From: Thraustochytrium sp. TN22
Taxonomy: Eukaryota; Sar; Bigyra; Thraustochytrida; Thraustochytriidae
Reading direction: 5' to 3'
DNA: 64,000 bases
NCBI GenBank assembly: GCA_013306675.1
Contig: JABLUY010000153.1
Span: 1-64,000 of the forward strand
The notes beneath the pieces are model-generated. The model saw only the letters and a program-made list of their open reading frames with translations. It ran no database searches and was not told where the DNA came from. The position numbers and the translations under genes were made by a program. Shown piece by piece: positions 1 to 8,218 of this stretch. Positions within the stretch are counted from its first letter, which is position 1; each line of letters starts with the position of its first letter.

Positions 1-294
1 GATCAAATCGCTGTGATGAATGATTGATTCACAATGACGCGGCGCCCCGGGGCGCGCGCGCGCGCGCGCGCGGCGCGCGCGCGGCGGCGCGGAGGGAGGG
101 AGATGGATGGATGGATGGGGCGAGGATGGTGAATGGGCGAATGCGTGGCTGCGGCTGCGCGAGCGGCAGGCAGGCAGCAGGTAGGCAGGCAGGCAGGCAG
201 GCACGGCGCGCGGCGCGGCGGCGGCGGCGGCAGAGCCGCAAGGGCGCTGGCGGCGGGGCGCGGCGGCGAGGCGGCGGGCGCGGCGGCGGGGAGG
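1..294. other. Low-complexity 5' region of the first gene
   Basis: This stretch holds no gene start of its own that I trust. It contains an alternating GC run near 50-80, a (GATG)n run near 101-118 and an (AGGC)n tract at 165-203, all upstream of the ATG at 295. The frame of the downstream gene stays open back to an ATG at 133, but that extra peptide is Ala/Arg/Gly-rich filler without domain character, so I treat the stretch as leader and promoter. Confidence 0.5.
165..203. repeat. (AGGC)n tetranucleotide tract
   Basis: Imperfect run of the tetramer GGCA/AGGC just upstream of the start codon at 295. The same tetramer (or its complement TGCC) recurs at 9801-9833, 37403-37419 and 42055-42081, each time close to a gene start. 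Confidence 0.85.
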
Positions 295-1644
295 ATGGCG
301 GACATGGATGCGCTGTTCAAGAGCAGGAAGAAGAAGAAGGCGGGCGTGAAGAAGACCAAGAACTTCGGCGAGGTGCTGGAGGCGGTGCAGAAGGATGAGT
401 CCGCGTACGAGGCCGCGACGCAGGTGTACCACAAGCAGGACGAGGACGGGCGCATGGTGCTGGTGGAGGAGGCGGTGGTGAAGGCGCCGAGCGCCGCGCC
501 CAAGAAGAAGCTGGGCGGCCTGACGTCGGCCGTGCTGGCGTCCAAGGGCGGCGCGGCGGGCGTGCTGTCGACGGAGAGCACGGAGCTGGTGGGCGGCGAG
601 TGGGTGGATGAGACGCGCAGCAAGCCGCAGGGCTCGCTGCTGGCGGCCGGGTCCAGCAAGGGCGTGGCCGACATGGACGGCCTCACGTCCTCGCTCCCGA
701 CGGAGAAGTCGTACGCGACGCGCCAGGCCGAGGAGCACAACCGCATGGTCTTCCACCGCGCGCGCATGCAGGCGCAGAAGGAGGCCGAGGAGAAGGCCAA
801 GCCCAAGAAGGAGAAGGTGGAGGACAAGAAGGACGACGACAAGCCCAAGCTCTTCCGCCCGCGCGCGCTCATGGAGGCCAGGATCGACCGCGAGGGCGCG
901 CACGCGCTCAAGGAGCTCGACAACGAGTCCGTTTTCCCCTCGCTCGGCGGCCCCGCCAAGGCGGCCCAGGCGCCCAAGACCGCCGCCTCGGCCTGGGGTG
1001 TCGTGCAGAAGGATGTCGTCGAGAAGGTCCTCTACAAGCAGAAGGACGGCGAGTACCTCGGTGAGGACTTCATCGCCGCCGAGACCTTTGACGGCCCCAA
1101 GAAGGGCTACTCCTTCAAGCTCGGCGACGAGGGCCTTGGCTATTACTGGGAGTGCAAGCCGGTCGGCGAGGAGTCGGACGAGGCCCCGGCCGAGGAGGCC
1201 GCTCAGGAGCCCGCCGCCGCCGCCGAGGCCGCGGCCGCTCCGGCCGAGGACAAGGGGGAGGCCCCCGCCGCCGCCGCCGCCGCCGCTCCCGCTGCCGCTG
1301 CGGACGACGACAAGGACGACGACGACAAGGACGACGACGCGGCCACCGAGCGTGAGCTCACGCCCGAGGAGGCCGCCGCGCGCGAGGAGAAGGAGCGCAA
1401 GCGCCGCGAGAAGAAGAAGCTCAAGGAGCAGCAGAAGGCCGAGTGGGAGCGCCAGAACGCCCTCGCCATCGAGCGCGAGGAGCAGGAGCGCCTCGCCAAA
1501 GAGCGCGCCGAGGCCGAGGCTGACAAGGCCGCCCCCGCCGACGCCGCCGCGGCCACCGACGCCGCCGCTGCGCCCGAGGTACCGCCCGAGGACCGCTTCA
1601 GCGGCCTCAAGAAGAAGAAGAAGAAGAAGAAGGCCGACGAGTAG
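295..1644 (+). CDS. CDV3-like lysine-rich protein
   Basis: Encodes 449 residues from the ATG at 295, which lies in a good context (GAGGATGG) and starts a charged N-terminus, MADMDALFKSRKKKKAG. That N-terminus resembles the D..F.K.KKKK start of animal CDV3 (carnitine-deficiency-associated protein 3). A second CDV3-like point is the short motif ESVFPSLGG in the middle third, matching the FPSL motif of CDV3 and of some translation-factor-associated proteins. The rest is low complexity: an Ala/Pro run, an Asp/Lys run, a charged helix rich in Glu, Lys and Arg (roughly residues 360-420), and a final FSGLKKKKKKKK. No enzyme motif is visible. The family has no settled biochemical role. Family assignment rests on two short motifs only; an unrelated charged RNA- or ribosome-associated protein is the alternative. 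Confidence 0.6.
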   Translation: MADMDALFKSRKKKKAGVKKTKNFGEVLEAVQKDESAYEAATQVYHKQDEDGRMVLVEEAVVKAPSAAPKKKLGGLTSAVLASKGGAAGVLSTESTELVGGEWVDETRSKPQGSLLAAGSSKGVADMDGLTSSLPTEKSYATRQAEEHNRMVFHRARMQAQKEAEEKAKPKKEKVEDKKDDDKPKLFRPRALMEARIDREGAHALKELDNESVFPSLGGPAKAAQAPKTAASAWGVVQKDVVEKVLYKQKDGEYLGEDFIAAETFDGPKKGYSFKLGDEGLGYYWECKPVGEESDEAPAEEAAQEPAAAAEAAAAPAEDKGEAPAAAAAAAPAAAADDDKDDDDKDDDAATERELTPEEAAAREEKERKRREKKKLKEQQKAEWERQNALAIEREEQERLAKERAEAEADKAAPADAAAATDAAAAPEVPPEDRFSGLKKKKKKKKADE

Positions 1645-1940
1645 AGAGCTGACGACCATGAAACAGAGCAAGGAGAACAGAACCAAAGTTTGTTTTGCAA
1701 AGATTCAATGGCGAGGACATCAAGAAGGAGAAAGAAAAGGTTGCCGACAAGGATCTGAACGCCAAAACAGATTCAAAACTGGGATTTGCCTCTCAAAGGA
1801 ACGACTCGGAATCCAATTCTTGCCAGGGTCGTAAGCTTGCGCCACGCCGCGCAGCACAGCACAGGCACAGCGCAACTCAACGCAATGGAGTCTAGCTTTC
1901 ATGACCCTTGGCCACTTCGCCCTCTGCTGGATTTACCACA
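1645..1940. other. Convergent 3' untranslated spacer
   Basis: Spacer between two genes that point at each other (stop of the CDV3-like gene and stop of MsrB). It is less GC-rich than the flanking genes and must carry both 3' ends. No canonical AATAAA was seen. Confidence 0.6.
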
Positions 1941-2657
1941 TCACATCTTGCTGTCGAGCGTCTCCTCCTCCTCCTCGCCATCTTCCGGCAGCGGGCCCTT
2001 GTGAAACTTGACCGAGACCGAGTTCACGCAGTGGCGCTCGCTGGTCGGCGTCAGGCCCTCGCCGTGGAAGACGTGGCCCAGGTGGCCGCCGCACTTGCCA
2101 CACATGATCTCGACGCGGCGCATGCCCAGCGAGTTGTCCACCTCCACCTTGATGGAGTCCTTGATGCACTTGTCAAACGCCGGCCAGCCGCAGCCCGAAT
2201 CGAACTTGGCGGCCGCCGTGTACAGCGGATTGCCGCACGCGCGGCACGCAAAGTAGCCCTCGTCCTTGGCCGGGTAAAACTTGTCGTACTCGCCCGTGAA
2301 GGCGCGCTCCGTGCCCTTCTCGCGCAGCACGTGAAACTCCTGCGGGGTCAGCTCCTCGCGCCACTCCGCGTCCGTCTTCTGCACCTCGTAGCCGCCCTCC
2401 TCGCCCTCGCTCGCGCCCTTGCTCGAGCTCATGCTGCGCACGCCGCCGAGACTGAGGCGCACTGATGACAAGGATGAGGCCCACGAAGGAGAAGGCGACG
2501 ACCACGACCGCGAAGCCGCTGCGCGCGCCACGCTCGCCGCGGGGAGGGGGCGCTGCTGCGCAAGCGCCCGGCTGCCGCTGCTGCGCGCCGCCCAAGTTGC
2601 CAGTCTGCGCAACATCCTGACTGAGAGCGCAAGCGCACCCAGCCGCCACAATCTCAT
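1941..2657 (-). CDS. msrB: Peptide-methionine (R)-S-oxide reductase, MsrB type
   Basis: Reduces the R epimer of methionine sulfoxide in oxidised proteins. The catalytic domain fills the C-terminal two thirds. It has the zinc pairs CRACG and CGKCG, the family segment DSGCGWPAF, GHLGHVFH, and RHCVNSVSVKF, whose Cys is the catalytic residue of the family. The start at 2657 gives 238 residues with an Arg/Ala/Ser-rich leader (MRLWRLGALALSVRMLRRLA) that looks like a mitochondrial or plastid targeting peptide. The alternative ATG at 2432 would give a cytosolic form of 163 residues starting MSSSKGASEG. Both are in frame and could both be used. The C-terminus ends in an acidic tail (EDGEEEEETLDSKM). 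The gene is convergent with the CDV3-like gene. Identity of the domain is firm; targeting is inferred. Confidence 0.92.
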   Translation of the reverse strand: MRLWRLGALALSVRMLRRLATWAARSSGSRALAQQRPLPAASVARAAASRSWSSPSPSWASSLSSVRLSLGGVRSMSSSKGASEGEEGGYEVQKTDAEWREELTPQEFHVLREKGTERAFTGEYDKFYPAKDEGYFACRACGNPLYTAAAKFDSGCGWPAFDKCIKDSIKVEVDNSLGMRRVEIMCGKCGGHLGHVFHGEGLTPTSERHCVNSVSVKFHKGPLPEDGEEEEETLDSKM

Positions 2658-4136
2658 ACTGCCGAACAGGCCAGCGTCGACTTGGACGAGCAGACGAGGT
2701 CTCGCCGAGCGAGCGAGGCGGCGCAGCGAGGACAAAGTTGAGCTCAGCCCGAAGGCCTCGCGTGAGCCCATGCTTGTAAGCACGAAGGAGCTTGAGCGCC
2801 TCGGGGCCTTCAAGTTGTTTGATCTCCTGGATACCGGGTACCGTCGCGCTTCTGTGTGACCGATTCTCTTCTTTTTTACGAATACACATACGAGCGTAAA
2901 CGCTTTGGGACACATGAGGCCTCGCGTGCAGCAAGATTCGTGCCACGCACCAAAGCCGAGCTTGGCGTTGATGTGGCACCGAGCGCACTGGCATCGTATG
3001 AGCCCGAAGGCCCCGCGTGAAGCAAGGCTCGTGCCACTGTGCCGTCCGCGTCGGCAGGCCCAAGCTGGGCCACATCGGATCGACAACATCAGCGAGCTCA
3101 CGATGGCTCGTGTACAGGACCGCACGCTCAGCCTACGAGTCTCGGCAACGCGCGTACGCAGCCTCCCTGGCGTACCAAATCTCCGCCATCATGGGCGGAG
3201 GTTTTATTGCAGCCTACGGCATGCTTTCCTCGTCCCCGGGCAGCGCCGAGTAGCGTTCAATGGCTTTTAAAATGCGAGCGCTCTGGGCCGGCCACGCCAA
3301 GGGACCGGCCAACGGCTAGGGCGCACGGAGTGGAGCGAGTATCTGCGCTCTCCAGCTCTAGTCCAAGGAGGACAATCTGTCCGGATGATGATGAGGTTAT
3401 GCTTGTGTTTTGGGGCTAAGGCTTTGCGCGGCGCGACGCCGAGCTTGTGTGGCTGCGAGAGTCTTGCCTCGACGCCGTCGTTGACCGGCGCCGACCGATG
3501 GTTCCGAGCCCCGGCCGGTTCCGAAACTACCACAGGTCACAGGGCTTTCCCAGTGCCCCATGCGGGCTGCTACAGCCGCGAGCACGGCGCGGCCAAGCAT
3601 AACCAACAATAAATCGACCACCAATCTTTCTCTCTTTTCCGTTGCCAAGCCGCTCGCCGCCTCCCTGCCCGCGACGCCTGGCGCCCCGTAGCGCAAGGAC
3701 AAGACCGGGAAGCGGGACACGCAGCTTGAGGGGCGGCAATCACGCCCCTTCTCGAGGTGGATCAGGAGACAGACGAGCTTGAGTAGAGCCGCGCGACAAA
3801 GAAGCAGGGACCGCACAGTGCGCACACCACGCGCCGAAGCCGGGCTTGACGTCACGCACCAAACATTTGCGTTGATGTAGCTTGATGTAGTAGGACTGGC
3901 AGAGGCGCCCGCCGCGGCACGCTGAGACCGACCGAGCCAACCGACAGAATCCACTTGAGCCAATCCACAGAACCCAATCGAGAGCAGGCCGCGACGGCGC
4001 GTAGCGCAGCGTGGCGCGGCGTAGCGCAGCGTAGCGTAGGGCGGGGCGCGGGGCGGCGCGCGGAGAGGTCGGGCCGGTCAGAGCTTCCCGAGCGCGCGGC
4101 AGGACTGGCGCGCGCTAGAACTTGAGGAAATCGAGG
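2658..4136. other. Gene-poor spacer with degenerate repeats
   Basis: Divergent spacer between MsrB and the ankyrin gene. It holds several imperfect copies of a segment containing CGCGTGAAGCAAGGCTCGTG (near 2750, 2912, 2998 and, in part, 3830) and a short transporter-like peptide at 3119-3253 described separately. From about 3980 to 4070 the sequence becomes a GC-only run of GGCGTAGCGCAGC units just upstream of the ankyrin start. Long frames exist on both strands here but have no domain character, and I do not call them genes. Confidence 0.5.
3119..3253 (+). pseudogene. Possible remnant of an MHS-type MFS transporter
   Basis: One frame reads RAYAASLAYQISAIMGGGF and stops shortly after (TAG at 3251-3253). 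This resembles the conserved segment RY.GASLAYQ...ILGGG.AP of the metabolite:H+ symporter branch of the major facilitator superfamily (ProP/ShiA-like). Nothing around it continues the transporter, so it could be a decayed fragment or the last exon of a gene whose other exons I cannot see. The match is short and could be chance. Confidence 0.3.
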
Positions 4137-7100
4137 ATGCTGCACCGTGACGAGGACTCGGACCTGGAGGACAAAGGTGTCCTGCAGCAGGGGGAGCGCA
4201 GTGCGAGCGAGGGCGAGAACTCGAGCGAGACGAGCGAGATGAGCAGCCAGAACAGTGAGAGCTCGAGCGAGACGGGTCGCCATTTCAGCGTACTTGTGGA
4301 TTGGCTGAGCGAGGGCGAACTGCGCTTCGTCCAGGCGTGTGTGCAAACATATCCCGAGGTGCTCAACATGCGCATCGCGAGGATGCCCGCAAAAGCTCCA
4401 GAGATGAGGAGGACGCCGGTGGCATGGGCGGCGGCATGCGGCCAGGTGGAGGCTGCCTTGTGGCTCGCGGCGATGGGGGCCAACGTTGACCTGCGCGGGT
4501 CCGACGGCAAGAGCGCACTCCTTCTGGCCTGCAAGAAGAGCGAAGAACTTGGCGTCGCGCTTCTCAAGCACTCCTTGCGCCCGCACCTGACTGGGTACGA
4601 CGGAACGACCCCGCTCCACGTGGCCGCTCAGGCGGGACTCGCGGAACTGGCGCAAGCGCTGCTCGAGCGCAAGGTGGACGTCAACGCGCAGGATCACGCC
4701 GGCGAGACGCCGCTTGCCGCTGCCTGCCGGTTCGGCCACGGGGCCCTCGCAAGTCTGCTCCTGACACACGGCGCGGAGGCCAACAAGGCGGCGCACAGCG
4801 GGGTGACGCCGCTCATGCTGGCCTGCTGCTGGAATGACCTGCACACAGCCAGGCGCCTCATTGAGCACGGGGCGCAGGTCGACCGCCGGACATTCCAGGA
4901 GGCGACCCCTGGCGGGGGCATCGCGGGGTGGCATTGCATCCGCGCTGGAGCCACGGCTCTCCACGTTGCTGCAGCGCCAGTCTGGGCGAAACAGCTGTCC
5001 GCCCCACTGGTGTGCATGCTCTTGGCGAGCGGGGCCAACGTTGACGCCCGCGACGACTCTGGCAGGACTGCGCTCATGCACGCCTGTGCCGGGCCCAACG
5101 TGGAGGTCGTGCGGGCGCTGGCTGCGCATGGTGCGAATCCTGACTTCCAAAACAGCAGTGGCGAGACGGCGCTGATGTTGTGCGCAGAGGCTGGACCGCA
5201 CGCCAAAACCCAGGTTACGCTTCTCATGAGTCTCGACGCTGACCTCAATCTCCAAGACATGAACGGCAGGACTGCCTTGCACCGGGTCTTGCGTCAGTCC
5301 CGCTATCGAGACATCGGAACGGCAGAGTACCTTGTCGCGCAAGGTGTGGACCTCGACCTCCAGGACACGCAAGGCCTCACGGTGCTTTTGGACGTTGTCC
5401 AGACCATTGAAAACTGGACAGCCCAGGTTGGATCGACAGGCACCATATATGAAACCCCGGACCACGCCCCCCCAGACCACGCCCCCCTTAGCGGTGACAC
5501 GGCCGACATCGTACGTCTGAGTGACTTCGCACGTCGCGTCATCGATGCTGGCGCAAATCTCGAGCTGCAAGATTCAGTCGCCACCAGCGCACTTCACCTT
5601 GCGGCTGGGCTGAAAGACGCAGAGCTGACGTCGTTGCTTCTCGCAAAGGGAGCCAACGTCAACGTCAGAACCGGCCAGGGCCAAACGCCGCTTATGCTGG
5701 CCATTCAGGAATCTGCTGTCAAAAGCGCGGAGGCCCTTTTGCTTGCCGGCGCTGACCCGGATCTGATCGCCGATGGTGACGAGGGGCATCTGTTTTGTGC
5801 GGCACTCCCTTCTGCAGCGGCGGCTGAGAAGTTGTCTGGTCTTTTGTCGATCATGATCGACAGGGGCGCGAACCTCAACATTCAGGAGCCCACGAGCGGA
5901 TACACAGCGCTCCTCGCCGCAATAAGGAGCTGGAATCACGAGAATGCTCGTCTCCTCGTTCTTGCTGGGGCCGACGTCAACATCCGGAGCTGGCCCTACT
6001 TCGAGGAATATGAGGAAATATGGCTCCCCGGCTCAGTCGCACTCTTTGAAGCGATACGGACCGACTCTGGCCCCGACTTTGTTCAACTCCTGCTGGATCA
6101 CGGGGCCAACCCGGACGCCTATGATACGATTGACAGCGACATGATCGTGTACGCCCTTCAGGCCGCGATCTCGAACGGCCACCAAGCCATCGCGCGCCTT
6201 CTCATTCAGCATGGTGCCAGTCTAGATGTGTGCGACGGCACCATTACGGACACCCCGCTCATTCTTGCAGTCCGCAACGGAATGGCTGACCTGGTCTGCC
6301 TGCTCCTTGATCGCGGGGCCGACGTGAACGCTAGGGGGAGTCGTATCGCCGCGGAGAACGATTTCAGGCCGCTGCAAAATGGGAACTGCACTGCGTTGAT
6401 CACGGCGGCGCAACTGGGCCACTTCGACGTCGCACAGGATCTCGTTGCGCGCGGCGCGAAGCTCGATCTTCGGGACCACTCGGGAGCCACCGCCCTGTGG
6501 TACGCAACGCAAACCGGAAACAGGGCCATCGCGTCCCTCTTGCTGCAGCACGGCGCGGACGTCAATCTTCCCGGAGACCGAGGCAAGACACCGCTCGCGT
6601 GCGCGTCGGGCGTTGGCGCGACTGACATCGTGCGCGCTCTTCTTGCAAAAGGTGCGCAGGTGGACCGCGGGAACGAATTTGGCGCGACTGCTCTCATGCA
6701 CGCCGCTTTCGCAGGCCAGCATGCTGTGGTCAAGCTCCTCTTGGAGCACGGCGCCTCGCCAGATGTCTTTGACCAGCAAGGACTTTCCGCGTTGATGCTC
6801 GCGTGCAGATTTGGCCACACGCTTACGGCCAAGGCGCTCGTGCGAGGCGGAGCTAGCCTTGACGTTTGCAGCCCTACATTCAGGGTCCCTGCGCTCACCT
6901 TCGCAGCCAGCAAGGGCGACTTCATCACGGCTCGCGCACTGATCGAGTTCGGCGCAAAGGTGCAGCAGGCTGGTCCTGATCGGCAGTCGGCGCTTCACTG
7001 GGCGGCCCAGGTCGAAGGCGACCTTCTGTCCGTGGACAACTACCAGCAGGTCCTATTCGTGTACACCCCTGACATCATGGGCATAGGCTCCCTCCCCGAC

Positions 7101-7802
7101 GATCGACTCGCCGGCGCCAAGCACGACAACGTGCGCCTTGCGGGCCTGCTCATCGAGCGTGGCGCAGACATTAACGCGCAGGATTCGCTGGAGGCCACCC
7201 CGCTCACCTATGCAATCGAGTCGGGCTCGCCTGCCCTGGTTCAACTGCTCCTCGAGCAAGGGGCGAGCCCATCCATCCCATGTCAGGGCTGGACTTGCTT
7301 GGAGCGCGCTGCTTTCAACCTGGAGCCAGACATCGCGAGACTCCTCATCGAGCACGGGGCCACCTTTGGGAATCCTTCGCTGTCCAACTTTACTGAGCAA
7401 GCTCTGCACCAGGTCGTCACGCAAGCAAGCTTTCCCTTGCTGCAGCTGATCGCTCAAGCATGTGCCGATCCGAACCTGCTGCGCAATTGGCGTGGCCCGA
7501 ATGGCGAAACTGCCCTCTTTCACGCGAGCGCTTGTGGGACCTCCTCTGGAGTGCTTTTCCTCATGCGTCAGGGTATCCCGGTCAACGCGCAAGACCGTGA
7601 CAACGGAGCTGCGCTTCACGCTGCTGTGAGGGAACAGCGATTTGGGACCGCTGTCCTCCTCATTACCTGCGGCGCCGACGTGAACCTGCAAAGGAGGGAC
7701 GGCACCACTGCCTTGATGCTGGCGGCCCAAAACGGGCATATGGCTCTGCTGCGGTTCCTCGTCGAGCATGGAGCCGATACCAGCTCACTCTCCGTCTGGT
7801 AG
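4137..7802 (+). CDS. Giant ankyrin-repeat protein
   Basis: Encodes 1,221 residues from the ATG at 4137; the frame is open slightly further upstream but only from a TTG. After an acidic, Ser/Glu-rich N-terminus (residues 1-45) nearly the whole protein is ankyrin repeats, recognisable by units such as DGTTPLHVAAQAGLAELAQAL, HAGETPLAAACRFGHGALAS and RDGTTALMLAAQNGHMALLR. I estimate more than 25 units, some irregular. Ankyrin arrays are protein-binding scaffolds; no enzymatic domain, membrane span or signal peptide is visible, so the partner is unknown. The ORF ends with TAG inside what looks like one more repeat: just after the stop another frame reads GYTAVDPASRRNHLDVVRCL, a plausible further unit. 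The annotated C-terminus may therefore be premature. Confidence 0.9.
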   Translation: MLHRDEDSDLEDKGVLQQGERSASEGENSSETSEMSSQNSESSSETGRHFSVLVDWLSEGELRFVQACVQTYPEVLNMRIARMPAKAPEMRRTPVAWAAACGQVEAALWLAAMGANVDLRGSDGKSALLLACKKSEELGVALLKHSLRPHLTGYDGTTPLHVAAQAGLAELAQALLERKVDVNAQDHAGETPLAAACRFGHGALASLLLTHGAEANKAAHSGVTPLMLACCWNDLHTARRLIEHGAQVDRRTFQEATPGGGIAGWHCIRAGATALHVAAAPVWAKQLSAPLVCMLLASGANVDARDDSGRTALMHACAGPNVEVVRALAAHGANPDFQNSSGETALMLCAEAGPHAKTQVTLLMSLDADLNLQDMNGRTALHRVLRQSRYRDIGTAEYLVAQGVDLDLQDTQGLTVLLDVVQTIENWTAQVGSTGTIYETPDHAPPDHAPLSGDTADIVRLSDFARRVIDAGANLELQDSVATSALHLAAGLKDAELTSLLLAKGANVNVRTGQGQTPLMLAIQESAVKSAEALLLAGADPDLIADGDEGHLFCAALPSAAAAEKLSGLLSIMIDRGANLNIQEPTSGYTALLAAIRSWNHENARLLVLAGADVNIRSWPYFEEYEEIWLPGSVALFEAIRTDSGPDFVQLLLDHGANPDAYDTIDSDMIVYALQAAISNGHQAIARLLIQHGASLDVCDGTITDTPLILAVRNGMADLVCLLLDRGADVNARGSRIAAENDFRPLQNGNCTALITAAQLGHFDVAQDLVARGAKLDLRDHSGATALWYATQTGNRAIASLLLQHGADVNLPGDRGKTPLACASGVGATDIVRALLAKGAQVDRGNEFGATALMHAAFAGQHAVVKLLLEHGASPDVFDQQGLSALMLACRFGHTLTAKALVRGGASLDVCSPTFRVPALTFAASKGDFITARALIEFGAKVQQAGPDRQSALHWAAQVEGDLLSVDNYQQVLFVYTPDIMGIGSLPDDRLAGAKHDNVRLAGLLIERGADINAQDSLEATPLTYAIESGSPALVQLLLEQGASPSIPCQGWTCLERAAFNLEPDIARLLIEHGATFGNPSLSNFTEQALHQVVTQASFPLLQLIAQACADPNLLRNWRGPNGETALFHASACGTSSGVLFLMRQGIPVNAQDRDNGAALHAAVREQRFGTAVLLITCGADVNLQRRDGTTALMLAAQNGHMALLRFLVEHGADTSSLSVW

Positions 7803-8218
7803 TCTCCAGTTCTGTCGGATACACCGCGGTCGACCCCGCTTCGCGCCGCAACCACCTGGACGTGGTGCGCTGTCTCGTCGGTGCAGCGCCTGAGATGCCG
7901 AAGCTGATTGCCACCAGTCCATGCTCAAATTCCTCTGCGAGCTTGTGACAGACAAAAGCGTTTGAGCACTGGGGAGATGGAGCACGACTTGCGCACGCTG
8001 GAGAACCTGTCGCGAGAAGACCGCAAGTTGCTTCGTAGATTCCTGCGAGCACGGTGCAGGCTTCTGGATCAGGCGAACGACATCGTCGACCGCCTATAAG
8101 TTGGTACGCTTATATTTGGAATGGCGAGAAATTCATCTGTTTTTTTGGGAGAGGTGGTTGGTTTTGGAAAAGGTCAGTGGCGTCGCCCGAGCTTCTTTCC
8201 AAGAGAAAGCTGTGCAGA
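7803..8218. other. Out-of-frame continuation of the ankyrin gene, then spacer
   Basis: From 7811 to 7948 a different frame encodes an ankyrin-like unit (GYTAVDPASRRNHLDVVRCL) before stopping. From 7977 to 8099 the original frame opens again as a 40-residue charged helix, MEHDLRTLENLSREDRKLLR. Both look like coding sequence belonging to the ankyrin gene's 3' end. A GT...AG pair at 7799-7809 would restore frame, but 11 nt is too short for an ordinary intron. The remainder to 8218 is the convergent 3' end of the carboxypeptidase gene. Confidence 0.45.

Noticed and set aside
3852-5570. 572-codon minus-strand frame opposite the ankyrin gene
   Set aside because: Antisense shadow of a GC-rich real gene; no domain character, while the plus strand shows clear ankyrin repeats.
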